Part shown: positions 16,435 to 23,675 of the stretch, in pieces
Layout of the letters: every line of letters begins with the position of its first letter
How positions within the stretch are numbered: position 1 is the first letter of the stretch
Assembly (NCBI GenBank): GCA_018970785.1
Contig: JAGWVR010000002.1
Coordinates: 64,001 to 100,803, forward strand
Direction: 5' to 3'
From: Planctomycetota bacterium
Lineage (GTDB): Bacteria; Planctomycetota; Planctomycetia; Pirellulales; UBA1268
DNA: 36,803 nucleotides
Notes under the pieces: model-generated
The model's database searches: none
What the model was told of the DNA's origin: nothing
What the model saw: only the letters and a program-made list of their open reading frames with translations
Made by a program: the position numbers and the translations under genes

Positions 16435-17294
16435 CCGGCACGGTCGAAGGGGATGGCGTGAATCTGGTGGTCGGAGCCGGTCAGATCGGGGCGGCGCTGG
16501 CCGCCCGCCTCCGTTGGCGGGGAGAACCGGTGGTGACGACGAGCCGCACAGGCCGCGGCGGCGATCTGACCGTCGATCTCGCGGCACCTCCGGAACGGTG
16601 GCAACTCCCCGAGCGGATCACCGTCGCCTACCTGTGCGCCGGGATCACTTCGCAGGAAACGTGCCGGACCGATCCCGATTTCGCCTGGGGCATCAACGTC
16701 CGGGCCACGTCATTGCTCGTCGAGCGCTTGGTCGGGGCGGGGGCGTTCGTCGTCTACCCGTCGACGAACCTCGTGTTCGACGGGACCATCGCCCACCGTC
16801 CCGCCGGAGATCCGCCGAATCCGCTGACCACCTACGGCCGCACCAAAGCGGCGGCGGAAGCCACGCTCGCCCGCTTCCCCGATTCCACCGCGATCGTGCG
16901 GCTGACGAAGGTCGTCGCACCGGCGGCCGGACTGCTGGCATCGTGGGCCAGCCGACTCCGTTGCGCTACGCCGGTCGAGGCTTTCAGCGACCTCGTCTTC
17001 TCCCCGATTCCGCTGGCGACCGCGATCGACGCGATCCTCCTCGCCGGCGACCGGCGGCTGATCGGGATCACGCAGGTCTCGGGATCGCGCGACATTTCCT
17101 ATGCCGCAGCGGCGCGGTGGATCGCGGGAGCGCTCAACGCCCCAGCAGACCTGGTCCGTGCCGTGACCACGCGCGATGCCGGTTTCGAGCACGTCCCGCT
17201 CCACACCACCCTCGACGACACCCGTCTCCGCGAGGCGTGGGACAGGTGGGCACCGGATCCGGAGGCGGTGCTGCGGTTGGCACTCCCCGGCTGA
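16431..17294 (+). CDS. RmlD-like SDR (dTDP-4-dehydrorhamnose reductase-type)
   Basis: The 287-aa SDR has a Rossmann motif VVGAGQIGAALA close to the N-terminus, VYPSTNLVFDGT (the Ser of the triad) and YGRTKAAAE (Tyr/Lys). The arrangement resembles the RmlD/MAT2B group that reduces 4-keto nucleotide sugars, so it may do the last reduction of the pathway. The ATG at 16431 overlaps the previous stop. It is the last gene of the operon; a 7-bp stem hairpin follows at 17327-17346, and the next gene is convergent. Confidence 0.82.
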   Translation: MTGTVEGDGVNLVVGAGQIGAALAARLRWRGEPVVTTSRTGRGGDLTVDLAAPPERWQLPERITVAYLCAGITSQETCRTDPDFAWGINVRATSLLVERLVGAGAFVVYPSTNLVFDGTIAHRPAGDPPNPLTTYGRTKAAAEATLARFPDSTAIVRLTKVVAPAAGLLASWASRLRCATPVEAFSDLVFSPIPLATAIDAILLAGDRRLIGITQVSGSRDISYAAAARWIAGALNAPADLVRAVTTRDAGFEHVPLHTTLDDTRLREAWDRWAPDPEAVLRLALPG

Positions 17295-17306
17295 GTTGGC
17301 CGGCGA

Positions 17307-17346
17307 TCGTTCGGAACGACCGCCATCGGGAGCGCGGCGGCTCCCG
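17307..17346. terminator. Two short inverted repeats in the convergent gap
   Basis: TCGTTC-G-GAACGA (17307-17319) and CGGGAGC/GCTCCCG (17327-17333 with 17340-17346) lie between the convergent SDR and GT2 genes. Neither has a T-run, so they are at most weak bidirectional terminators. Confidence 0.3.
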
Positions 17347-17364
17347 GCGGCGCGACGGGCGTCG

Positions 17365-18195
17365 TCAATCGACGTCGCGATCGACACTCCGGGTCGCCCG
17401 CCCCTGGAACTCTTTCCCCCCGGGACCGTAGATCGTGATCCGTCCATCGGCGACGCGTTGCGAACGCGGGTGAACCAACCGGCCGATGCGGCGAATGAAG
17501 ATCTCAAGCAGGCTGTGGCCGACGGAGCAGATGTTGCGGACCGTGAACGCCTTCGACGCTCCTCCTGCGCGCTCCTCCTGAACGACCGGCACCTCGACGT
17601 AGCTGACACCGAGATCGAGAAGCCGCGTGATCAGGTCGGCCTGGAAACCGAAGCCGTGGGAATTGGAATGCCACCGCATCACGTTGTAGCGGAGGTTGAT
17701 CGGCAGACCGTTGTAATAGCGGATCCGGTGGCCACCCAGAAGATTGACCAGACCGGTGAACGTCCGGGACACGGTGCGCCGGAAAAAGCTCCTCCCGCGT
17801 ACCTCAGCCGGGTAGGTGAGGATCATGTCGGCTTCACCGAGCCGCCGCAGTACGCTCACGAGCGTCTCCCGCGACTCGACGTTGTCGCCGCAGACCAGCC
17901 GGTAATACCGCCCGATGCCGCGGAACGAGCCTTCCGCGAAATTGGCACCGAGTCCTTGATTGACCTCGTTGACGTACAGCGTGATCGGTTCGCCGGAGTG
18001 CTCCCGCTGAAACCGTCGGATGAGCTCGACCGAGCGATCGGTCGAGGCGTCGTCGATGATGACGATGTCGTAGCTGCACCCGACCTCGGCCAGTGCGCCG
18101 AGGACCGTTTCCAAGGTCGCGATGATCCCCTGCTGTTCGTTGTAACAGGCGATGAACAGCGTGATGTCGCAGTCGATTTCGTCGCGATGGGTCAT
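17365..18195 (-). CDS. Family 2 glycosyltransferase
   Basis: The 276-aa GT-A protein opens with the donor-binding strand TLFIACYNEQQG, then DIVIIDDASTD (about 43-53) and a VCGDNVES segment where the DxD usually lies. The region after residue 140 (GGHRIRYYNGLPI, HGFGFQAD) resembles polyprenyl-phosphate sugar synthases and related transferases. There is no TM helix, so it acts at the cytoplasmic face. It overlaps the upstream membrane-protein gene by 4 bp (18192-18195) and forms a three-gene minus-strand unit with the two small membrane proteins. The tail after about 245 is polar and without clear homology. Confidence 0.87.
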   Translation of the reverse strand: MTHRDEIDCDITLFIACYNEQQGIIATLETVLGALAEVGCSYDIVIIDDASTDRSVELIRRFQREHSGEPITLYVNEVNQGLGANFAEGSFRGIGRYYRLVCGDNVESRETLVSVLRRLGEADMILTYPAEVRGRSFFRRTVSRTFTGLVNLLGGHRIRYYNGLPINLRYNVMRWHSNSHGFGFQADLITRLLDLGVSYVEVPVVQEERAGGASKAFTVRNICSVGHSLLEIFIRRIGRLVHPRSQRVADGRITIYGPGGKEFQGRATRSVDRDVD

Positions 18196-18758
18196 GCGCG
18201 CCGGTCTCCCGTGCCAATCCTGGCCTCCCCGATCCGCGGCGCCCGTGGCGCGCTGGACCCGAGGATCGCTTTCCGCAACGCGTCGAAGATGCGGGCGACG
18301 GCGAGGAATGGCACGCGGCCGCTCACCAACCGGCCGCCGTCCTCACGGAGGTGCCCGCCGCGGAGAAGGCGGTCGATCCGCAGGCCGATCATCCGCTCGG
18401 TCCCGTAGGAATCCTCGAGTTGGCGGATGGGAAGGTGGCCACCGGACGACGTAAGTTCCTCGAGCATCCGGATGCGGAGCGACGCGATCGCGAGATTGAT
18501 GAAGTTGAAATACCCGAAGGCAAGGGCGAGATAGCACAGGGTGTTCAAGGCGCACAGCCAGGCACGGTCGACGGACGTCACCGCCGTGCGCCCGGCGGCG
18601 GCCGTCGTGACGAGCATCGTGACCAGCCCACAGAGAAACCCGGCGGTCAGGCAGCGGTACGGAGCGGCGGCGGTCGCCCAAGCCAGCAGCAGGTGCGCGA
18701 TGGCGTAGATCGCCAACCCGACCACGGGTGCAAACACCACCGTCGGATACCCATCCAT
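18192..18758 (-). CDS. Small membrane protein: 3 TM helices plus winged-helix-like C-terminus (copy B)
   Basis: The 188-aa protein is not recognised as a named family. Hydrophobic segments lie at about 7-28, 36-56 and 66-89. The remaining 100 residues (LRIRMLEELTSSGG through LLRGGHLREDGGRLV, about 93-148) have the helix-helix-helix-beta-hairpin pattern of a winged helix, with a basic recognition-like helix GLRIDRLLRGG. The neighbour at 18763-19275 has the same design. It sits between that gene (4-bp gap) and the GT2 gene (4-bp overlap), so all three are probably translated together. Possible roles include a membrane-tethered regulator or a partner of the glycosyltransferase. Confidence 0.7.
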   Translation of the reverse strand: MDGYPTVVFAPVVGLAIYAIAHLLLAWATAAAPYRCLTAGFLCGLVTMLVTTAAAGRTAVTSVDRAWLCALNTLCYLALAFGYFNFINLAIASLRIRMLEELTSSGGHLPIRQLEDSYGTERMIGLRIDRLLRGGHLREDGGRLVSGRVPFLAVARIFDALRKAILGSSAPRAPRIGEARIGTGDRRA

Positions 18759-18762
18759 CTCC

Positions 18763-19275
18763 TCAGCCCCCTTTGGTCATCCCGAGCACGCGCCGCGTGG
18801 CCCCGAAGGTGGCCGCCCACTGGCGTCCCTTGGCCGTGATGCGGAGATCGTCCCCGCTCCTGTCCACCATGCCGTCACGCACGAGGGCGTCGATCCGCCG
18901 CTCCAACGGGGCGAGCCCCCGAAGGCAGCCCTCGACGTCGGCCCGGCGGAGGCCACCCGGCCCGGAATCGGCGACCGCCGTCAGGATCGTCATGCTCGGG
19001 CTGCGTTCCTCGATCGCCGAGTACGCGACCACGTAGGCGAGCATGGCGGCGACGTGGAACTCCGCGACATGGAGGACTTCCCAGGGCGACCCGAGCCGGC
19101 AACCGAACGCCTCGGCAGCCGGCGAAGTGAGTACCGCCAGACCGACAACGAGAGTCACCGCGAAGATGCCGAGGAGGCTGGCCGTCTGCCGGAGGGGAAT
19201 CCTGACGCGCCACACGAGCCAGTGGACCACGAAGCCGGTCGTGAACAGTCCGAACGCGGTGAGGGCAGTGCGCAT
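18763..19275 (-). CDS. Small membrane protein: 3 TM helices plus winged-helix C-terminus (copy A)
   Basis: The 170-aa protein has hydrophobic helices at about 5-22, 31-50 and 68-88. Residues 93-152 (SMTILTAVADSG, LRRADVEGCL, LERRIDALVRDGMVDRSGDDLRITAKG) are a convincing winged-helix sequence ending in the wing. The ATG at 19275 is preferred because it places the first TM helix at the N-terminus; the frame is open 64 codons further upstream, but that stretch is Arg/His-rich and low in structure. It is the first gene of the three-gene unit with copy B and GT2. The function is unknown; architecture and position suggest it works with its paralogue. Confidence 0.7.
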   Translation of the reverse strand: MRTALTAFGLFTTGFVVHWLVWRVRIPLRQTASLLGIFAVTLVVGLAVLTSPAAEAFGCRLGSPWEVLHVAEFHVAAMLAYVVAYSAIEERSPSMTILTAVADSGPGGLRRADVEGCLRGLAPLERRIDALVRDGMVDRSGDDLRITAKGRQWAATFGATRRVLGMTKGG

Positions 19276-19600
19276 GCCGACAAACCCGGGGCGATGCCGG
19301 ACGGAGTGGGAGCGGTGATGCGGACGTTCCCATCGGCCGTTACGGCATACCGTACCACGCGCCGACGACTCCGCACCATCGTCACGACGCGGCAGAGGGT
19401 GCCCGACGACCGTATCGTCCTCTCCCGTGTCGCCGAACGATCGTCGTCCGGTAACCACGGGTTCCACGCCCTCGACTGCCGCCGTCAGCGGTCGACCACG
19501 TGATCCAGAGCCTGATCGTCGCCGCCGGCCGTGGCGGTGTCCGGTGCCTGCCGGCTGCTATATTCGTGCCCCACGATCGATCTCACACAGTGCTCGTGCC
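19276..19600. other. Divergent 325-bp intergenic region
   Basis: No gene is supported here. A TACGG-CATA-CCGTA inverted repeat (19341-19354) lies on the side of the minus-strand genes and could be an operator. An extended -10 (TGCTATATT, 19556-19564) faces the plus-strand membrane protein. The rest is unremarkable GC-rich sequence. Confidence 0.5.
19559..19564 (+). promoter_or_regulatory. Extended -10 (TGC-TATATT) of the membrane protein gene
   Basis: TATATT, preceded by TGC (19556-19558), fits an extended -10. It lies 36 nt before the ATG at 19601. It is the closest match to the canonical TATAAT in the window. Confidence 0.45.
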
Positions 19601-21499
19601 ATGGCGTCTCCGCCCCGCTCACCCCCACGCCCGCGATCGCCGGGCCCGTCCGACGTTGGGGCCCAGCGTCTGCCGGCGCGGGCCGACATCATCGCCGCTC
19701 TGTTGCTGGCCCTGCTCTGCGTGCTGGCCTGGTGCGCGGCCAACGGCGTCTGGTCCCTGTCGGCCCTCTCCCGGCCGACCGCGTACCTCGACCCGGAGAA
19801 ATCGGACGTCATCCACTCCCTGACGATGATGAAGATGGCGGCCAACGGAGAGTGGTGGCCGCTGGCCTGGAAAGAGGCCCGCGATTTGGGCGCCCCCGGG
19901 ACCGCCAATTGGAACGATTGGCCGCTGGTCGAGGAGCTGCAGGTCGCCGTGTTCGGCCTGCTTGCCCGGCTGTTCGGACTGTTCGCCGGACTCAACTTGG
20001 CGATGGTCGCGGGCCATGTCCTCGCGGCGCTGGTGTTCTACGCCGTCGCCCGGGTCTCGGACTGCACCCGGCCGTGGGCGTTCGCGGCGGCGCTCGCCTT
20101 CGGCGTCTGCCCGTTCATCTTCGCCCAGTCGCCGTACCACATCACCTGCGCCTGGGTCTGGCAGGTGCCGCTGTTCCTCCCCGTGTGGCGCTGGGTGTCG
20201 ACGGAGCCGGGTATCGCCCCCGGGTCACGGCGGTTCTGGATCGCCTGCGGGATCGGGTTCCTGACCGGCCTCCACAACCCCTACTTCACCAACGCCCTCT
20301 GCCAGTTGACGCTCGTCGGCGCCGCGCTGCAGTGGCTGCGGACACGGAAGTGGGCCCCACTGCTGGCGGCGCTGGCGGTGATCGGGGCGGCGGCGCTCGC
20401 CTTCGCCCTGATGAACGTCGACACCTGGACCTACCGGCTCGCGCACGGACCCAACACCGGGGCCCTGGTCCGCGAGTACAAGTGGCTGGAGATCTACGGG
20501 CTGAAGATCAAGGACCTGTTCATCCCGCCGCTGACACACCGCTGGGACGCGCTGGCGAACTTCGCCACGGCCCACCGCCAGGTCGCCCCGCTGCTCGACG
20601 AAGGGGCCTCATACCAGGGGATCGTCGGCCTGGCCTGCCTGGTCGCGCTGGTCGCCACCGCCGTCCACGACATGGTCAGCGGCCGCGAAAAGCAGGTGCC
20701 GATGGAAGCCTGGCAGGTGCTGTGGCTGGTGCTGACGTTCACCACCGGCGGCCTCAACGCGATCGCCGGTGCGATCGGATTCACGATGTTCCGCGGCGGC
20801 TGCCGCTACAGCGTCGTGATCCTGGCGATCACGCTGCTGTGGGCCGCGCGGCGGCTGTCGGCATGGCAGCGGGCGACTGCCGTCGGGCGCCCGGCCCAGG
20901 CGGTGGACTGGCGCTGGCCGGCGGCGGCGGCGGCGGCCTGCCTGGTGATCCTCGCCGACCAGGTGCCCCGCGCCCCGACGGCCGAGGAGGCCGCCGCGAT
21001 TGCCCGCAGCGTCGCGTCCGACCGTGAGTTCGCCGCGAAGATCGAGGCGGCGCTGCCTGCCGGCGCGATGGTCTTCCAACTGCCGGTGATGGACTTTCCC
21101 GAAGCACCGCTTCCGGGGATCCCTCCCTACGATCACTTCCGCCCCTACCTCCACAGCACGCGGCTGCGCTATTCGTTCGGCTCGATGAAGGGCCGGGAGC
21201 GAGAGAAGTGGCAGCCGGCGCTGCAGGCGAAGCTCTTCGAGGGGGCGACGATCGACCAGCAGGCGGGGGTGATCCGCATCAACCGGGCCAACGCCCGGGC
21301 GGCCGTCGATGAACTGAGGCGTCTCGGCTTCGCGGCGATCTACGTCAACCGCAACGGTTTCCCCGACCGCGGCCGGGGCCTCGAGGAGGCGCTCGTCGAT
21401 CTCGGCTACACCGCCGCGCCGCTCCGCAACGCGACCGGCGATCTGGCCTGCATCGTCCTCCGCGCCGACGGCGAAGGACCGGCCCCAGCAACCCCCTGA
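19601..21499 (+). CDS. Large multi-pass membrane protein, probable GT-C type glycosyltransferase
   Basis: The 632-aa protein has a Pro/Arg-rich start, a first TM helix at about 29-49, and roughly ten further hydrophobic helices up to about residue 460. A soluble C-terminal portion of about 170 residues follows (QVPRAPTAEEAAA onward). The first external loop contains acidic residues (YLDPEKSDV, and ARDLGAPGTANWNDW), as expected for GT-C enzymes that use lipid-linked sugars, but no diagnostic family motif is certain. The ATG at 19601 follows an extended -10 by 36 nt and gives a sensible N-terminus; the frame is open further upstream but without helices. Neighbouring heptosyltransferase, TMTC and mannose-synthase genes support a glycan role. 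Confidence 0.72.
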   Translation: MASPPRSPPRPRSPGPSDVGAQRLPARADIIAALLLALLCVLAWCAANGVWSLSALSRPTAYLDPEKSDVIHSLTMMKMAANGEWWPLAWKEARDLGAPGTANWNDWPLVEELQVAVFGLLARLFGLFAGLNLAMVAGHVLAALVFYAVARVSDCTRPWAFAAALAFGVCPFIFAQSPYHITCAWVWQVPLFLPVWRWVSTEPGIAPGSRRFWIACGIGFLTGLHNPYFTNALCQLTLVGAALQWLRTRKWAPLLAALAVIGAAALAFALMNVDTWTYRLAHGPNTGALVREYKWLEIYGLKIKDLFIPPLTHRWDALANFATAHRQVAPLLDEGASYQGIVGLACLVALVATAVHDMVSGREKQVPMEAWQVLWLVLTFTTGGLNAIAGAIGFTMFRGGCRYSVVILAITLLWAARRLSAWQRATAVGRPAQAVDWRWPAAAAAACLVILADQVPRAPTAEEAAAIARSVASDREFAAKIEAALPAGAMVFQLPVMDFPEAPLPGIPPYDHFRPYLHSTRLRYSFGSMKGREREKWQPALQAKLFEGATIDQQAGVIRINRANARAAVDELRRLGFAAIYVNRNGFPDRGRGLEEALVDLGYTAAPLRNATGDLACIVLRADGEGPAPATP

Positions 21500-21527
21500 T
21501 CGTGCGGCCGCGGACGGCGCGCCCCGC

Positions 21528-22085
21528 TCAGCGAACGACCGCCCGCAGCCAGTCGAGCAGGCCGGGATGGGCGGCGACACCGAGCTCCTCCCGGCGGGCG
21601 CGGTGGCGGTCCGCGGCGGGATCGGCCACGATCGCCGCCGCACGGATCCCGGCGGCGATCCCCGCCTCCCAGTCGCTCGGTGCGTCGCCGATCATCCACG
21701 CCGCCGTCGGATCGAGCGCGTGGCGCGCGAGCATCTCGGTGATGAAACGCGGCGACGGCTTGCGGTACACCGACGGCTCGTCGGGACGCTCCGGCGCGAT
21801 GCACACCGCGGTGAACGGGTCGGCCCCGAGGCCGAAGAGCTCGACCATCCGGTCGTTCACCGCGGCGACGTCGGCGAGCGTGAAGTAACCCCGCCCCACC
21901 CCCGACTGGTTGGTGAACAGGAACAGCCGCGTGCCGGCGGCGCGGAGGCGGCCGAGCGCCTCCGGCACGCCGGGGAGGATCGCCACGCCGGCCGGATCGG
22001 CGAGGTAGTGGCGGTCTTCGATGAGCGTGCCGTCGCGGTCGAGGAACACGGCGGCGGGAAACCGGACGCGGGCGGGGGTCGCCAT
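21528..22085 (-). CDS. gmhB: D,D-heptose 1,7-bisphosphate phosphatase-like HAD protein
   Basis: The 185-aa HAD phosphatase of the histidinol/heptose-bisphosphate type has the nucleophile motif FLDRDGTL (14-21), FTNQSG (57-62), RKPSP (108-112) and MIGDAPSD. GmhB removes the 7-phosphate of heptose-1,7-bisphosphate, between the kinase and nucleotidyltransferase steps of heptose activation. The zinc loop of typical members, which has several Cys and a His before the KP motif, is reduced here: only Cys95 remains in the short loop CIAPERPDEPSVYRKP. It lies 10 bp downstream of the GT9 gene on the same strand, consistent with heptose use. Specificity for heptose rather than another sugar bisphosphate is inferred. 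Confidence 0.82.
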   Translation of the reverse strand: MATPARVRFPAAVFLDRDGTLIEDRHYLADPAGVAILPGVPEALGRLRAAGTRLFLFTNQSGVGRGYFTLADVAAVNDRMVELFGLGADPFTAVCIAPERPDEPSVYRKPSPRFITEMLARHALDPTAAWMIGDAPSDWEAGIAAGIRAAAIVADPAADRHRARREELGVAAHPGLLDWLRAVVR

Positions 22086-22095
22086 CGTGCTGCCG

Positions 22096-23337
22096 TCAGT
22101 TCCCGGCCGGGGCGGGGGCCCGTGCCGCGAGGATGCCGCGCACCGTGTCGAACACGCGCTCGACGCCGATGCCCTTCATGCAGACGTTCTCCCGGCAGTC
22201 GATCGAGAGGCGGTTGTTGTAGGCGCTGAGGCAGGGGCTGCAGGGCAGGGCCAGCCAGATGACGTGGCTGCGCGGGCCGAGGGGCGCCCACAGCGTGGGC
22301 GTCTCCGGACCGAACAGCGTGACGACGTCGACCCCGGTGACGGCCGCGAAATGGGCCGGGCCGCTGTCGTTGGTGACCATCACCTCGGCCAACGAATAGA
22401 GCACGAGCAACTGCCGCATGGTCGTCTTGCCGGCCATCGAGAAGCAGCGCGGATGCGCCAGCTCGCGCACCAACGGCTCGACCTCGGCCGCCTCCGACGG
22501 CGCGCCGGTGAACGCGATGAACACGTCGTCGTGCGTGGCGAGCAGGCGCCGGGCCAAGGCGGCGTAGCGCTCGGGATCCCAGCGCCGCAGCGGGACCAGA
22601 TCACGATCGCTGGTGTTGGCGTTGAGGAGCACCAGCCGCGGGGGCTGGATGCCACCGGTGGCCCGCGCGATCGTGTCACGGACCGCGGCGACGTCGGCAG
22701 CCGCCGGCGCCAGCAGCGGCAGCGACTCGTCGAACGCGAACTGGTCGAGGTCGAGCGTCGGCAGCCGGTCGGGATCCATCCACAAGGCCTCGACCATCAC
22801 CCGCATCGCCCGCAGCGAGTGGACGTGCGGCGAGTAGACGAGCCGGTGCGTCATCAGGTCGCCGCGCCACGGCCCCCCGCCCTGGAAGCGGTGGTAGCCC
22901 ACCCGACGCCGCGCCCCGGCGAGGTAGGCGAACACCGCCGACGATCGGGCGAAGAACTCGAAATCGACGATCGAGTCGATCCGCTCGCGACGGACGCGCC
23001 ACAGTGCCCGCCACAGGGCGACGAACGTCGCCACCGCGCCCCCTTTGGGGATCGTGATCACGTTCTCGGGACGGATGATCCCGAGGAGATCGAGGATCGG
23101 CTGGTTCTCGGCGAGGACGATGAAGAACACGTTCTCCGCCCCGACGCGGTCGATCGCGGCGCGGAGCGAGGGGTAGGCGAGGACCGTCGCCCCCTGCTCG
23201 AGGAGCTTGAAGAACAGGATTCGCTTCACCGGGCCGGCGGGGCGGCGGCTGCCGAACAACCGGCGCCACGCCGTCAGCACGGCGCAGGCGGGGATCCCCA
23301 ACCAGGCGTCGACCATCCGGATCGTGGCGGCCTTCAT
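22096..23337 (-). CDS. Family 9 glycosyltransferase (ADP-heptose:LPS heptosyltransferase-like)
   Basis: The 413-aa GT-B protein has the two-domain GT9 layout. The N-terminal strand KRILFFKLLEQGATVLAYP (38-56) binds the acceptor side, and the donor side carries MVTNDSGPAHFAAVTG and LFGPETPTLWAPLG. Near the C-terminus is a cysteine cluster (CSPCLSAYNN...CRENVCMKG) common in GT9 proteins. It probably transfers heptose or a related sugar to a cell-surface glycolipid at the inner face of the membrane. The ATG at 23337 gives a hydrophobic N-terminal segment (about 9-27) that may dock the protein to the membrane. The gene precedes gmhB by 10 bp; a TACCTT hexamer lies 89 nt upstream. Confidence 0.87.
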   Translation of the reverse strand: MKAATIRMVDAWLGIPACAVLTAWRRLFGSRRPAGPVKRILFFKLLEQGATVLAYPSLRAAIDRVGAENVFFIVLAENQPILDLLGIIRPENVITIPKGGAVATFVALWRALWRVRRERIDSIVDFEFFARSSAVFAYLAGARRRVGYHRFQGGGPWRGDLMTHRLVYSPHVHSLRAMRVMVEALWMDPDRLPTLDLDQFAFDESLPLLAPAAADVAAVRDTIARATGGIQPPRLVLLNANTSDRDLVPLRRWDPERYAALARRLLATHDDVFIAFTGAPSEAAEVEPLVRELAHPRCFSMAGKTTMRQLLVLYSLAEVMVTNDSGPAHFAAVTGVDVVTLFGPETPTLWAPLGPRSHVIWLALPCSPCLSAYNNRLSIDCRENVCMKGIGVERVFDTVRGILAARAPAPAGN

Positions 23338-23426
23338 TCCCTGCCTTCGCGTGGCGGTCCGACGGAGCGGAGAACATCGGCCTTTGCGAAATCGTGCCGG
23401 GCATCGGCACGGCCGAGGTGCGACCG

Positions 23427-23432
23427 AAGGTA
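23427..23432 (-). promoter_or_regulatory. Candidate -10 element (TACCTT) of the GT9-gmhB unit
   Basis: TACCTT on the minus strand follows CGGCAGGC, the same context as the TACAAC ahead of acsA. It lies in the divergent gap between the GT9 gene and the first TMTC gene. Confidence 0.3.
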
Positions 23433-23622
23433 GCCTGCCGAGCCCCTCCCTGGAAGTGTCTTGCCGCATGGCGGCAGGATGCGCTGCGGGCACCGCGACA
23501 GCGTTGCGGCCCGACGGCTCGCCGGTCCGCCCTGCCTCGGGTCGCTGCTGGCCGCATGGCGGCCCTCGAGAGGGCGTGGCCGGCCGCCGCGGTTCTCCGT
23601 CGCAGGGCCCGCCCTCCGGCTG

Positions 23623-23628
23623 TAGTTT
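23623..23628 (+). promoter_or_regulatory. Candidate -10 element (TAGTTT) of the first TMTC-like gene
   Basis: TGTAGTTT at 23621-23628 resembles the TGTAGACT ahead of tRNA-Pro. If used, the gene's start must lie downstream, favouring the GTG at 23676 over ATG codons at 23394 or 23556. Confidence 0.3.
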
Positions 23629-23675
23629 GGGGCGCGGGTGTTCCCGCCGCTTCCGCCAACCCTCCCGGTGCCCGT

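Noticed and set aside
20917..20938. GGC/GCG trinucleotide run in the membrane protein gene
   Set aside because: It is a short run encoding alanines, in frame and typical of high-GC coding sequence, so slippage would not shift the frame.
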